The position numbers and the translations under genes are program-made. Shown piece after piece: positions 9,568-17,468 of a stretch of 64,000 bases of DNA. Positions within the stretch are counted from its first letter, which is position 1, and the number at the start of each line of letters is the position of its first letter. The stretch is taken from NCBI GenBank assembly GCA_963807385.1, contig CAWEBQ010000002.1, positions 1,178,001 through 1,242,000 of the forward strand. The letters run 5' to 3'. The notes under the pieces are model-generated. The model did no database searches, was not told the DNA's origin, and saw only the letters and a list, made by a program, of their open reading frames with translations. This stretch comes from JBDTSW01 sp963807385 (lineage in GTDB: Bacteria > Actinomycetota > Thermoleophilia > Solirubrobacterales > 70-9).

Positions 9568-10767
9568 TTACGGGGGTGTGTCTTCGGTCAGGAGGGCCGC
9601 GTCGGAGTCCGACATGCCGGGAATCGGGTCGCCGTCCCAGCTGAGGTCGCCGGCCATCGCGACGAAGAGCTCGGCGTGCTCGCGGTGCTTCAGCCGCTCG
9701 GAATGGATGAGGGCGAGGAACGAGTAGAGGTTCGGCAGGGCGTCGTGCCACCCGCGGTCGGAGCCGCGGATGTGGATCAGGTCGTGAAGCGTCGAGGGGG
9801 CCTGCTTCAGCCCACCCTCGAACATTCCGCCGAGCACGGCCATGTCCAGCTGGATCTCCTCGCCCGCGGGCACGGTCTCGCAGGCCCAGCCGGGATCGAG
9901 GAGGCCGCCGGCGATCTGCGATGAGCCCATCAGCAATGCGCCGTCGGTGGCCCTCGGGTTGCACTCCACGAGGTAGGGGCCGTCCGGCGAGTCGATGAAG
10001 TCGAACGAGACCTGGCCGGTATAGGAGTCCGCTGCGACGAGCTGCTCGATCACCTCGAGCGTCGGCCCGCCGTCGATCGAGCGGAACTGGATCCCGGTCG
10101 AGTGCTTCCACTGGCGGGGGATCGCGTAGGCGCAGTGGGCCGTGACCCTGCCGGAGTGAACGGTGCTGTAGGTGCAGAAAGTGTCGCCCTCGATGAACTC
10201 CTGGACGAGCCACGGGTTCGTCTCGGTCGGGTGGCAGTCCGCGACCGCGAGCCGGCCCGCGAGGGGGCCGGAGTTCGTGAGCAGGCTGACCCCGCCCCGG
10301 GAGAACGCGGCCCGGGCGAAGTACCTGGGAAACCCATCGAGCGCGTCGTTCAGCTCCTCGTCGGAGTGGGCGATCACCGTCTGCGCCATCGGCAGGCCCA
10401 TCCCCGTCGCCACCCGCTCGAAGGTCTCCTTGTCGTGGAGCGGCAGGAGCGTGGCGAACGGCGAGAAGAACGGCGTCGCTACGTTTGCGAGCCGCTCCCA
10501 TTGCGTTGCCAGGTAGAAGGCCTCCTCGAAGGCCGGCACGATCACATCGACCCCGTGCTCGCCGGAGATCCGCTCGACGTCGTCGATGAACTGCTCGGTC
10601 GCGTCTCGCGGCGAGCCGGTGACGAAGTGCTCCGTGACGTACTTCGAGTGGCTCCCCGGCGAGAAGCTCCAGGCGTCGGCCGCGAGCACCTCGTGCCCCT
10701 CCTCGGCCAGCTTGCGGATGATCGCCAGAGCGAACGGCATCCGCGAGCCGGTGACGAGGACCCTCAT
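9568..10767 (-). CDS. ATP-grasp family carboxylate-amine ligase-like protein
   Basis: 399 residues. The N-terminus MRVLVTGSRMPFALAIIRKL forms a Rossmann-like pre-ATP-grasp domain, followed by the ATP-grasp body with LHDKETFERVATGMGLP, the substrate loop RGGVSLLTN and the metal-binding end segment VSFDFIDSPDGPYLVECNPRAT. Such enzymes ligate a carboxylate to an amine or thiol using ATP. The substrate cannot be told from sequence. Its ATG overlaps the TGA of the upstream crotonase gene by 4 bp, so the two are probably one operon acting on one pathway. Confidence 0.85.
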   Translation of the reverse strand: MRVLVTGSRMPFALAIIRKLAEEGHEVLAADAWSFSPGSHSKYVTEHFVTGSPRDATEQFIDDVERISGEHGVDVIVPAFEEAFYLATQWERLANVATPFFSPFATLLPLHDKETFERVATGMGLPMAQTVIAHSDEELNDALDGFPRYFARAAFSRGGVSLLTNSGPLAGRLAVADCHPTETNPWLVQEFIEGDTFCTYSTVHSGRVTAHCAYAIPRQWKHSTGIQFRSIDGGPTLEVIEQLVAADSYTGQVSFDFIDSPDGPYLVECNPRATDGALLMGSSQIAGGLLDPGWACETVPAGEEIQLDMAVLGGMFEGGLKQAPSTLHDLIHIRGSDRGWHDALPNLYSFLALIHSERLKHREHAELFVAMAGDLSWDGDPIPGMSDSDAALLTEDTPP

Positions 10768-11783
10768 CCTGCTGCCCCGTCGTCCTTCCCCGGTAGGCCG
10801 AAGTCCCCAAACGGCTCGTCGCGCTCGCGAACCGCCTGCTTGAACCCGGCCTCGGCAGCCCGCTGCTGAAACGCGAAGCCCTCCGGCGTGTGCCGCGCGA
10901 TCCCGTCCATGAGCGTAGAGAGGGCCTGGGTCTGGAGCAGACCGGCCGAGAGGACCGCCTGGTTGGCCTGGAGCTTGTGCATGACGAGCTGGTTGACCGG
11001 CACCCGGGCAACCCGCTCAATAAGCGCCTCGAATGCCGAGTCCAGCTCACCGGCTGGCGCCGCCTCCGTCGCGAGACCCCAGTCCGCGGCCTGAGCGCCG
11101 CTCAGCGAGTCGCCGGTGAGCAGGAGCCGCTTGGCCCGTGCAGGCCCCAGGCGATGGACCCACAGGGCGGTCGTCGGCACGCCCCACACGCGGGCGGGCG
11201 GGTAGCCGATCTTGGCGTCATCGGCCACGACCAGCAGGTCCGAGCAAAGCGCCATGTCGGTGCCGCCGGCCACGCAGAACCCGTGCACCTTGCAGACCAC
11301 GGGCTTCTCGGACCAGAACAGGCTCATGAAGCCGCGGACGTTCCGCGACATCATCTGGAAGTCCACCACGGGATCCCAGGTCCCGCCCGGGTCGTGGTTT
11401 CGGGCCTGGACCATCGGATGAAGCGGCGATCCGTCCGGCACGTCCTCCCCGAAGGCCCCCTCCCCCATTCCCTCCGCCGAGGCCACGAGGTCGTAGCCGC
11501 CACAGAAGCCGGTGCCGTTGCCCGCCAGCGCGATCACGTGGACCTCCGGGTCGAGGTTCGCCCGCTCGACGCAGGCGGCCAGCTCGCGCGGCATCTCGAG
11601 CGTGATCCCGTTCCCTCGCTCCGGGCGGTCGAGCGTGATCCGCGCGACGCGCGCAACGCGCTCGTAGGTGAGGGTTTCGAGTTCGCCCGATGCCGTCAAT
11701 GCGCCGGGGACGCTACCGCGCCGGTCACGGGCCCGCGAAGAGCTCCCACGACGACGAACCGCGCCGCCGCTCGAGACGGTCAC
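10764..11783 (-). CDS. Enoyl-CoA hydratase/isomerase (crotonase) family protein
   Basis: 339 residues from a GTG at 11783. The crotonase core begins at about residue 35 (YERVARVARITLDRPERGN). The first oxyanion-hole segment is LAGNGTGFCGGYDLVASAE and the second is VVCKVHGFCVAGGTDMALCSDLLVVADDAKIGYP; a C-terminal ARAKRLLLTGDSLSGAQAADWGL follows. It acts on acyl-CoA thioesters. I kept GTG 11783 because GGAGGA lies 8 bases upstream, but the first 28 residues are Arg/Ser-rich and look untranslated, so TTG at 11699 is a real alternative. It overlaps the ATP-grasp gene downstream. Confidence 0.87.
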   Translation of the reverse strand: MTVSSGGAVRRRGSSSRARDRRGSVPGALTASGELETLTYERVARVARITLDRPERGNGITLEMPRELAACVERANLDPEVHVIALAGNGTGFCGGYDLVASAEGMGEGAFGEDVPDGSPLHPMVQARNHDPGGTWDPVVDFQMMSRNVRGFMSLFWSEKPVVCKVHGFCVAGGTDMALCSDLLVVADDAKIGYPPARVWGVPTTALWVHRLGPARAKRLLLTGDSLSGAQAADWGLATEAAPAGELDSAFEALIERVARVPVNQLVMHKLQANQAVLSAGLLQTQALSTLMDGIARHTPEGFAFQQRAAEAGFKQAVRERDEPFGDFGLPGKDDGAAG

Positions 11784-12162
11784 CGAAAGTCTCCTCCGCC
11801 GCGGCGAGAACCGCAGCAGGAAGCGTCCGGGCGCGAGCGCGGCCTGCCGGCATGGTCACTCCGCCTAGCCGCCGTCGACGAAGCTCCAGGTTTAGTGCGC
11901 GCCCTGCGTCACGAAGCTCGTGCTCCCAGCGTAGGTCGCCGGGGGTCGTCGTCTGCTGAGGCGACTCCGTGTAGACGAGCTTGAGGCCGTCGATCCCGAG
12001 GCTGAAAGGCCCCGAGCGGTCCGGGTCGGGGCAGGTCAGGTTGCCGTCGATGGTTCCCGGGAAGCCCGGGACTCGAGGAGGACCGTGTAGTGGACCGGGG
12101 ATCCCTCGGCCAGTCGTGTTCAGCCGGGCAACGCGAGGTAGGCCCGATGCCTCGTTCGACCA
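11784..12162. other. Intergenic stretch with possible decayed coding remnant
   Basis: 379 bp without a normal gene. On the minus strand one frame stays open from about 12160 into the 5' end of the crotonase gene, without a plausible start codon. It reads like protein in places (FPGTIDGNLTCPDPDRSGPFS, then LGIDGLKLVYTESPQQ). It may be the 3' end of a degraded gene or chance. Nothing else is visible. Confidence 0.3.
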
Positions 12163-12588
12163 CTACTCCTTCTCAGCGGTCCAGGTCACCTCACCCGAGT
12201 CGCAGCCCTGCTCGGGGAACTGGTAGTGGGCCGTCCCGGAGGCGCGCCTGCCAACCACCTTCCCCTTGACGAAGCCGTAGTAGCCGTCCGCGGGGCTGAG
12301 CGCCTTGAACTTGCCGTTGTCCTTGCGCTTCGCCTCGAGGCCGGCGAACTGGAGCCCGCCAACGCCACCGCAAGGGGGAGCGGTGAACTGGAAGTAGTTG
12401 ACGATGACCTTCTTCTTCGAGACCTGCAATTGCAGGCCCTTACCCTGCGAGGTCGTACCCGGGAAATAGCTCGCCGCCTTGGAGCTCGCGAGACCTGAGC
12501 CGGCGAGGACGACGACCGATAGCCCAACCGCTCCCAGCGCCAGCCCTGCACGCACGATCCGTCTACGTCCGCCTCGGGTGAGCCGCAT
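12163..12588 (-). CDS. Small secreted protein, unknown function
   Basis: 141 residues. A twin-Arg-like basic start and hydrophobic core (RIVRAGLALGAVGLSVVVLAGSGLASS) form a signal peptide. The mature part has a two-cysteine layout (TAPPCGGVGG and FPEQGCDSGEVTW) and ends in alternating polar strands, which suggests a small disulfide-bonded beta-domain. I do not recognise a family. Downstream on the same strand is the unannotatable stretch before the crotonase gene. Confidence 0.7.
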   Translation of the reverse strand: MRLTRGGRRRIVRAGLALGAVGLSVVVLAGSGLASSKAASYFPGTTSQGKGLQLQVSKKKVIVNYFQFTAPPCGGVGGLQFAGLEAKRKDNGKFKALSPADGYYGFVKGKVVGRRASGTAHYQFPEQGCDSGEVTWTAEKE

Positions 12589-12729
12589 GCCTGTCCTCTC
12601 GTTGCCTGCTGGCGGAGACCAAGCATCCGGCCAGCGCTCTCAGGGCGGTCAGGCGATCAGCAACCGTTGAACGGCGAAGCATACACCCAGCCCTGCCGAC
12701 GGCGCCTGCCTAGTAGCTGCTGCCGTGTC

Positions 12730-12924
12730 CTCGCGCAGACGCTGAGGCGAGTGCTGCCGCTGTCGCCAAAGGTCGCGGTGGCGGCGGCGCTGCTCGAGCG
12801 CGAGCCCTTCGTCTCCGACCCGGCCAGCCGGCCGATCCACGGGACGGTTCGCGATGGCGACGCGCAGCTCGTAACGCGCAACTCGCGGATCCGCGAGTTC
12901 GACCCCCGCGGCGCCGTCTGGTAG
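12730..12924 (+). pseudogene. C-terminal remnant of a VapC-type PIN-domain toxin
   Basis: The final 55-65 residues of this frame read LPLSPKVAVAAALL, then SDPASRPIHGTVRDGDAQLV, TRNSRI and REFDPRGAVW. That is the C-terminal half of VapC PIN toxins, where the usual pattern is LTPxVAVxA, DPADRxIxATA, LVTRDxRI and a final VW. The second acidic residue of DPADR is replaced by Ser and LVTRD by LVTRN. The N-terminal half with the first catalytic Asp, and a VapB antitoxin, are absent. Probably an inactive fragment. Confidence 0.55.
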
Positions 12925-12979
12925 CACTAAATTCTCGTCAGCTCGCGGCTCGCCTGACCCGGGCTCGGACCGTCTCGGA

Positions 12980-13549
12980 TCACACGGCGTCCCGCGAGCC
13001 CAGGATCTCGCCGAGCCGAGCGGCCACGACCCCGAACGCGAAGTAAAGCGGGACGAGCCACGGGCCCACCCCGAAGAGGCCGTCGACGTTCTCCGTGTAC
13101 TCGAAGATGCCCGCCTCGACCTCGACGATCTCGACCAGCGGCCCGGCGGTCGCGACGACCGCCCCGCAAATGACTGCGGGCCTCCCGTCGCCGAACCTCA
13201 CCAGCACCAGCGCCGCCAGGCAGATGATGAGCGCCGTCGCGGAGGTCGTTGACTCGTCCGCGAGGATCGACGTCAGGAGGTAGATCGCAAGGACGCTCGC
13301 GATCGCCGCAAGCGCCTCCCAGCGATCGCCCGGGCGCGGCGGCGCGAGGTGGATGCGGAACTCACCGATCGCGGCCGTCGCGGTGCCGACCATGACGGCG
13401 AAGAAGAAGGGGCTGTCCCAGATGAACGGCACGCCGCCGGTGTTGAGGTAGCGGGTCGCGCCGGAGTCGACGGCCGAGTGGTCGCCGATGAGGCCGCATC
13501 CGGCACCCACGGCGAACAGAGCGAGGAGCGATAGCGGGGAGAGGCGCAC
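12980..13549 (-). CDS. Multi-pass membrane protein, unknown function
   Basis: About 189 residues from a GTG 7 bp after the DNA ligase stop; an upstream in-frame start at 13606 would overlap the ligase by 50 bp and add an unlikely leader. Five or six hydrophobic segments are visible (SLLALFAVGAGCGLIG, PFFFAVMVGTATAAIG, AIYLLTSILAD, LIICLAALVLVRFG, VICGAVVATAGPLVEIVEV, GPWLVPLYFAFGVVAARLG). The conserved-looking FEYTENVDGLFGVGPWLVPLYFA is reminiscent of INSIG-like or carotenoid-type membrane proteins, but I would not name it. Likely co-transcribed with the ligase. Confidence 0.7.
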   Translation of the reverse strand: MRLSPLSLLALFAVGAGCGLIGDHSAVDSGATRYLNTGGVPFIWDSPFFFAVMVGTATAAIGEFRIHLAPPRPGDRWEALAAIASVLAIYLLTSILADESTTSATALIICLAALVLVRFGDGRPAVICGAVVATAGPLVEIVEVEAGIFEYTENVDGLFGVGPWLVPLYFAFGVVAARLGEILGSRDAV

Positions 13550-13556
13550 GTCCCGG

Positions 13557-14516
13557 CTACTGATCCAGCTGATCGAAGGTGCAGCCGGCCGGGTCCTTGT
13601 CGTCACGCCAGCGCACGATCTTCGAACCGTGGCGGATGCGGCCGGCCGCGACGTGGTCGAAGGTGACCTCCACGACCAGCTCGGGCCGCAGCGATACCCA
13701 CTCCAGGTCGCGGTCGGCCGCCCAGCGGCTCGCGTCCGCGGACCCGCGCTCGCCGGTCTCGTACGGGGCCAGCGTCGCGACCAGCTCGCGCTTCTGCTTG
13801 GCCTTCAGGCCGGAGGTGTGCCCGACGACGCGCAGGTCGTCCCCGTCGTAGAGCCCCAGGATGAGCGAGCCGACCGTGCCCTCCTCCTTGCCGGGACGCC
13901 AGCCGACGACGACCGCATCGGCGGTGCGCAGGCGCTTGACCTTCACGAACCCCTTGCGCTCGCCGGGTCGATACGTCGCATCGACCTGCTTGGCGATGAC
14001 GCCCTCGCCGGTCGCAAGCCAGCCCACCGCCGCCCCTGCGGGGTCGGCGTCAAGCGGCGTCAGCTCGAGGGAGCCGGGATCGACCGCCGCCCCGAGCAGT
14101 GCCTCGAGGCCCTCGCGCCGGTTGGTGAAAGGCTCGCCCAGGAGCTTCCGCTTGCCCTCGGCGAGCAGGTCGAAGGCGCGGAAGATCGCGGGCGTCTCCT
14201 CCGCCAGCATCTTGACCCGCGACTCCGCTGGGTGGATCCGGTTCTGCAGGGCGTCGAAGACCTCGGCGCCGTCCTCGCCCAGGATGACCAGCTCGCCGTC
14301 GATCACGTACCGGCCCTTCGGGAACGCGAGCTCCGGGAAGTAGCGGACGAGCGGTTTGCCGTTTCGGGACTGGACGAACACCTCGTCACCATCGACGAAG
14401 GCGATCGCCCGGAAGCCGTCGTACTTCGGCTCATACGTCCACTCCTCGCCCTCGGGCAGCGCCTTGCGCGAGAGGGCGAGCTGGGGCTTCACCGGCGGCT
14501 TCAGGGGGAGGGCCAC
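13557..14516 (-). CDS. ATP-dependent DNA ligase (LigC-like)
   Basis: 319 residues with the adenylation motif EPKYDGFR (Lys at about 31 forms the AMP adduct), the RNGKPL motif III region, YVIDGELVILGED (motif IIIa/IV), GEGVIAKQVDATYRPGER (motif V region with catalytic Lys) and VKVKRLRTADAVVVGW before the OB-fold. It joins DNA ends using ATP. It is the short form of nucleotidyltransferase plus OB-fold, without polymerase or nuclease domains, as in mycobacterial LigC, which acts in repair rather than replication. No Ku gene is in the window. Confidence 0.92.
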   Translation of the reverse strand: MALPLKPPVKPQLALSRKALPEGEEWTYEPKYDGFRAIAFVDGDEVFVQSRNGKPLVRYFPELAFPKGRYVIDGELVILGEDGAEVFDALQNRIHPAESRVKMLAEETPAIFRAFDLLAEGKRKLLGEPFTNRREGLEALLGAAVDPGSLELTPLDADPAGAAVGWLATGEGVIAKQVDATYRPGERKGFVKVKRLRTADAVVVGWRPGKEEGTVGSLILGLYDGDDLRVVGHTSGLKAKQKRELVATLAPYETGERGSADASRWAADRDLEWVSLRPELVVEVTFDHVAAGRIRHGSKIVRWRDDKDPAGCTFDQLDQ

Positions 14517-14561
14517 GTCGCGATCGTATTGGCCCCTGTGCCTGGCCCGCGTGCGCGCCGG

Positions 14562-15338
14562 CTATCGGGTCATGGCATGGCGGAGCTCGCGCAGCTCGGC
14601 GATCGCCGCCTCCTCTCGCGGCGGGCGGACCGGCGGCAGCGGATCGGGGCGCAGCGGGATCTCACACGTCCCGCCGCGGCCGTCCGGCTCGACCCGGATC
14701 ACACGCGCGCCACGGCGCCCCGCGAACGCCTCGACCGGCCGCTGGCCCTCGAACAGCATGCCGGCGCCATCGTCGAGGGCGTAGCCTCCGGGATAGCCGC
14801 CGGAGACGGCACGGTGGTAGGCGCTTCGCCGGCCCGGATCGCGCGAGTAGTGGACGCAGAGGCTTCCCGGGAGCAGCCCGAGGCCGGGGTGCGGGCGCGG
14901 CTCCCCGAGCGAGGCCGTGATCCCGTAGTCGAACCAGCACATGGCGCCGGCGCTCTGGCCCGCCAGCAACACCCCCCGCTCCCATGCCTCGGCGAGGATC
15001 CTGGGCAGCCCGTGCGCGCGCCAGACGGCCAGGAGGTTCAGCATCGAGCCGCCCGCGACGTAGATCATGTCCTGGGCGAGGAGGTGGCGCCGCAGGTTCA
15101 CGCGCTCGCGCTCGCGCCGGAAGAGGGAGACGTGCGAGGGACGGTAGTCAACCCCGTCGAGCGCGAGGTAGAAATCGGCGATCCCCGCCTGATCATCGCC
15201 GCCTGCGGTCGGGACGAAGCAGACCCGCGGACTGTCGGCCGCGGTCAGGGCGAGCAGGTGATGGACGCACGCCAACTCGTCCGGCCGGCGGGTGAACTCG
15301 TGCCCTCCGAGGGCGACGATTCGGCGCCTGGGTGGCAC
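14562..15338 (-). CDS. Peptidase S51 (peptidase E-like), copy 1
   Basis: 258 residues from the GTG that overlaps the stop of copy 2 by one base. The flavodoxin-like S51 fold is shown by RIVALGGHEFTR, YVAGGSMLNLLAVWRAHGL, the nucleophile elbow LAGQSAGAMCWFD (Ser is the catalytic residue) and GSLCVHYSRD with the likely catalytic His. S51 enzymes cleave Asp-X dipeptides or cyanophycin; the substrate here is unknown. An upstream in-frame start exists at 15419 but would overlap copy 2 by 80 bp. Tandem paralogue of the next gene. Confidence 0.88.
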   Translation of the reverse strand: MPPRRRIVALGGHEFTRRPDELACVHHLLALTAADSPRVCFVPTAGGDDQAGIADFYLALDGVDYRPSHVSLFRRERERVNLRRHLLAQDMIYVAGGSMLNLLAVWRAHGLPRILAEAWERGVLLAGQSAGAMCWFDYGITASLGEPRPHPGLGLLPGSLCVHYSRDPGRRSAYHRAVSGGYPGGYALDDGAGMLFEGQRPVEAFAGRRGARVIRVEPDGRGGTCEIPLRPDPLPPVRPPREEAAIAELRELRHAMTR

Positions 15339-16174
15339 TACGCAGCAACCGCCGGCGGGACGCGAGGCGGCGCCAGGCGCTCGGCCACGCTCACCAGCGG
15401 CGCGCGCATCGGCGGGCATGGCTCCTCGCCGAGGTAGGTGGCGTCCAGTCGGCGCTCGACGACCGAGCCGCCCTCAAGGCGCAACGAGTACGCGGCGGCG
15501 GCAGGCTTCGAGGTGACGGCGCGAAGCAGATCGCGCCGCTGGAAGTGCAAGGCCGCCCCGTCGTCGGCGGCGAAGCCCATGGACATCCCGTCGGCCAGCC
15601 TGCGGTGGAACTCCTCGCGGCGCTCCGGCTCGGAGTCGTAGTGAGCGGTAAAGCTCCACGGCAGGAACCCGAGGGCGCCGACCGGCTCGGGGCTGCCGTA
15701 ATAGGCGGTGAGCGCGCGGTCGAACCAGCAGAGCGCGCCGGCGCTCAACCCGCAGAGCACGACCCCGCGAGCCCACGCATCGCGCAGGATCACGTCGATC
15801 CCATGCGCACGCCAGACCCCGAGCAGGCTCACCAGGCTCCCGCCCCCAACGTAGATCAGGTCCTGTCCCAGGAGCTGCTCGCGGAGGCTGCGCGGACCCG
15901 CCTCGCGGCGGAACAGCGTTATGTGCGACGCGTCGGCGCGGTCGGCGAACCGCTTGTAGAAGCGGACAACGTAGTGATCGGCATCACCGCTCGCCGACGG
16001 CAGGAAGCAGACCTTGGGCCTCAGCGTCCCGGTGAGCGAGAGCACATAGTCGTCCAGCAGCGGGTTGCCCGGGTCCATCGAGAAGCCCCCTCCGCCGAAG
16101 GCGACGATCTGCGGCTCGCGTAGCACCATCTCACCTGGAATATCCGGTTCTGGGCGCCCCCTGACCATGTCCAC
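15338..16174 (-). CDS. Peptidase S51 (peptidase E-like), copy 2
   Basis: 278 residues (an internal ATG at 16129, just before VLREPQIVAFGGGGF, is an alternative start). The same landmarks as copy 1 appear in the same order: YVGGGSLVSLLGVWRAHGID, LCGLSAGALCWFD with the nucleophilic Ser, and WSFTAHYDSE with the catalytic His. Both copies share WRAHG and CWFD, so they arose by tandem duplication and have diverged strongly. Translation of copy 1 is probably coupled to this gene through the TAGTG junction. Confidence 0.9.
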   Translation of the reverse strand: MDMVRGRPEPDIPGEMVLREPQIVAFGGGGFSMDPGNPLLDDYVLSLTGTLRPKVCFLPSASGDADHYVVRFYKRFADRADASHITLFRREAGPRSLREQLLGQDLIYVGGGSLVSLLGVWRAHGIDVILRDAWARGVVLCGLSAGALCWFDRALTAYYGSPEPVGALGFLPWSFTAHYDSEPERREEFHRRLADGMSMGFAADDGAALHFQRRDLLRAVTSKPAAAAYSLRLEGGSVVERRLDATYLGEEPCPPMRAPLVSVAERLAPPRVPPAVAA

Positions 16175-16218
16175 CCGTACAGACTTGATCGCCGCCGCTC
16201 CGCCCGATCGGCGGGGCG

Positions 16219-17427
16219 CTACCTGAGCTTCGACGGCTCCGGCTGCGCGCTGCGGTTCCCCACCACGTCAGCCGTGCGCTCGTATGACGCCCGCAGCGAC
16301 GCCTCGTCGGCCTCGCCGTCCTTGATCGCGTCGCCGACCGGAAGCACCCGGTAGTCGGAGTGATCCGTCCAGGTGGGGACGTACCGGGCCCCGGTGACGC
16401 GGGCGCCGTCGCCGTCCACGACCAGGTCGAGCAGGGCGATGTAGCCGTCCTGACTGCCGGCCGCCAGGCCGGTGTCCGCGCCCTGGTTGGAGGTGAGGTT
16501 GCCCTCGGAGAAGACCACGAGCTTGCCCTTGACCTTGGCGATCGGCTGCACGATGTGCGGGCCCTGGCCGACGATCGCGGTGATGTCGTTGGACTTCGCG
16601 AGCTCCTTCGCGAGCGCCTCCTGGCCCGGCGCCGGCTCGCTCACGTATTCAGGCACCAGCTCCGACGCCCAATGCATCTGGGCGATCACGGCGTCCGCGC
16701 CGGCCTTCTTGGCTCGTTTCGCGTCGTCGAGGATCTGGTCCTTGTCGCAGATGTTCACGGTGTACGGCTTGGGAACCGGAATTCCGTTCGTATCGGTGGT
16801 GCAGGCCACGTAGCCGAGCTTGATCCCGTCGGCCTCCAGGATCAGCGGTTTGTCCCGTTGCTTCTGGCTCGTCGCCGACCCGGTCGCCTGCACCCCCGCG
16901 TCCTCGAGGGCCTTGATCGTCTCGCCGACTCCCTCCTCACCCTGGTCGAGCGTGTGGTTCGAGGCCGTATCGCATGCGTCCCACCCGGTCTCGGCGATCC
17001 CCTTGGCCAGCTCTGGCGGAGTGTTGAAGATCGGATAGCTCGCGGGAGGGTTAGGCGTCATCGGCACCTCGACGTGGCAGAAGGCGAGGTCGGCGTCCTC
17101 GACGTAGGGACGGATCTCCTCGAACATCGGTGCGAAGTCGTAGCCCGAGCCGCCGGCGAGGGCCTGGGCGCGGGTGAAGAGCGCCGTGTGGATCAGCAGG
17201 TCGCCGCTGAACGAGAGCGTCAGCTCGACCGGATTCTCCGTCAGTTCGGCCTGGCGGAGCTGCGCGGGCGTGAGCGGGGGCTCGGGCGGGCCGGAGTCGC
17301 CGAGCCCGGCCGCAAAGACCAACAGCAGGACGATCGCGCCCAGGCCGAGCAGCGCCGCCAAACGCCGGCGCCGGTAGATCGCGGGTGTGGGCCGTCGGCG
17401 CGAGGCCGCGGCGCGCTGGGTACTCAT
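16219..17427 (-). CDS. CapA family protein (poly-gamma-glutamate synthesis-like metallophosphatase fold)
   Basis: 402 residues. An N-terminal membrane anchor (AALLGLGAIVLLLVFAAGLG) is followed by the CapA domain: LTLSFSGDLLIHTALF, DLAFCHVEVPMT, CDTASNHTLDQGEEGVGETI, DAVIAQMHWASELV and IVGQGPHIVQPIAKVKGKLVVFSEGNL. The Asp, Asn/His and His positions match the calcineurin-like metal sites of CapA. In Bacillus CapA takes part in making or exporting poly-gamma-glutamate; single CapA genes without capBC, as here, are common and their role is unclear. The 41 bp to the acyl-CoA dehydrogenase start is a divergent promoter region. Confidence 0.9.
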   Translation of the reverse strand: MSTQRAAASRRRPTPAIYRRRRLAALLGLGAIVLLLVFAAGLGDSGPPEPPLTPAQLRQAELTENPVELTLSFSGDLLIHTALFTRAQALAGGSGYDFAPMFEEIRPYVEDADLAFCHVEVPMTPNPPASYPIFNTPPELAKGIAETGWDACDTASNHTLDQGEEGVGETIKALEDAGVQATGSATSQKQRDKPLILEADGIKLGYVACTTDTNGIPVPKPYTVNICDKDQILDDAKRAKKAGADAVIAQMHWASELVPEYVSEPAPGQEALAKELAKSNDITAIVGQGPHIVQPIAKVKGKLVVFSEGNLTSNQGADTGLAAGSQDGYIALLDLVVDGDGARVTGARYVPTWTDHSDYRVLPVGDAIKDGEADEASLRASYERTADVVGNRSAQPEPSKLR

Positions 17428-17468
17428 CCCCCGGATTGAAGCAGTGCGCCTGGGGTAGGCTGCGCCCC

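Noticed and set aside
13488..15437. Long plus-strand frame over the DNA ligase and peptidase genes
   Set aside because: Shadow of the recognised minus-strand genes; contains no motif.
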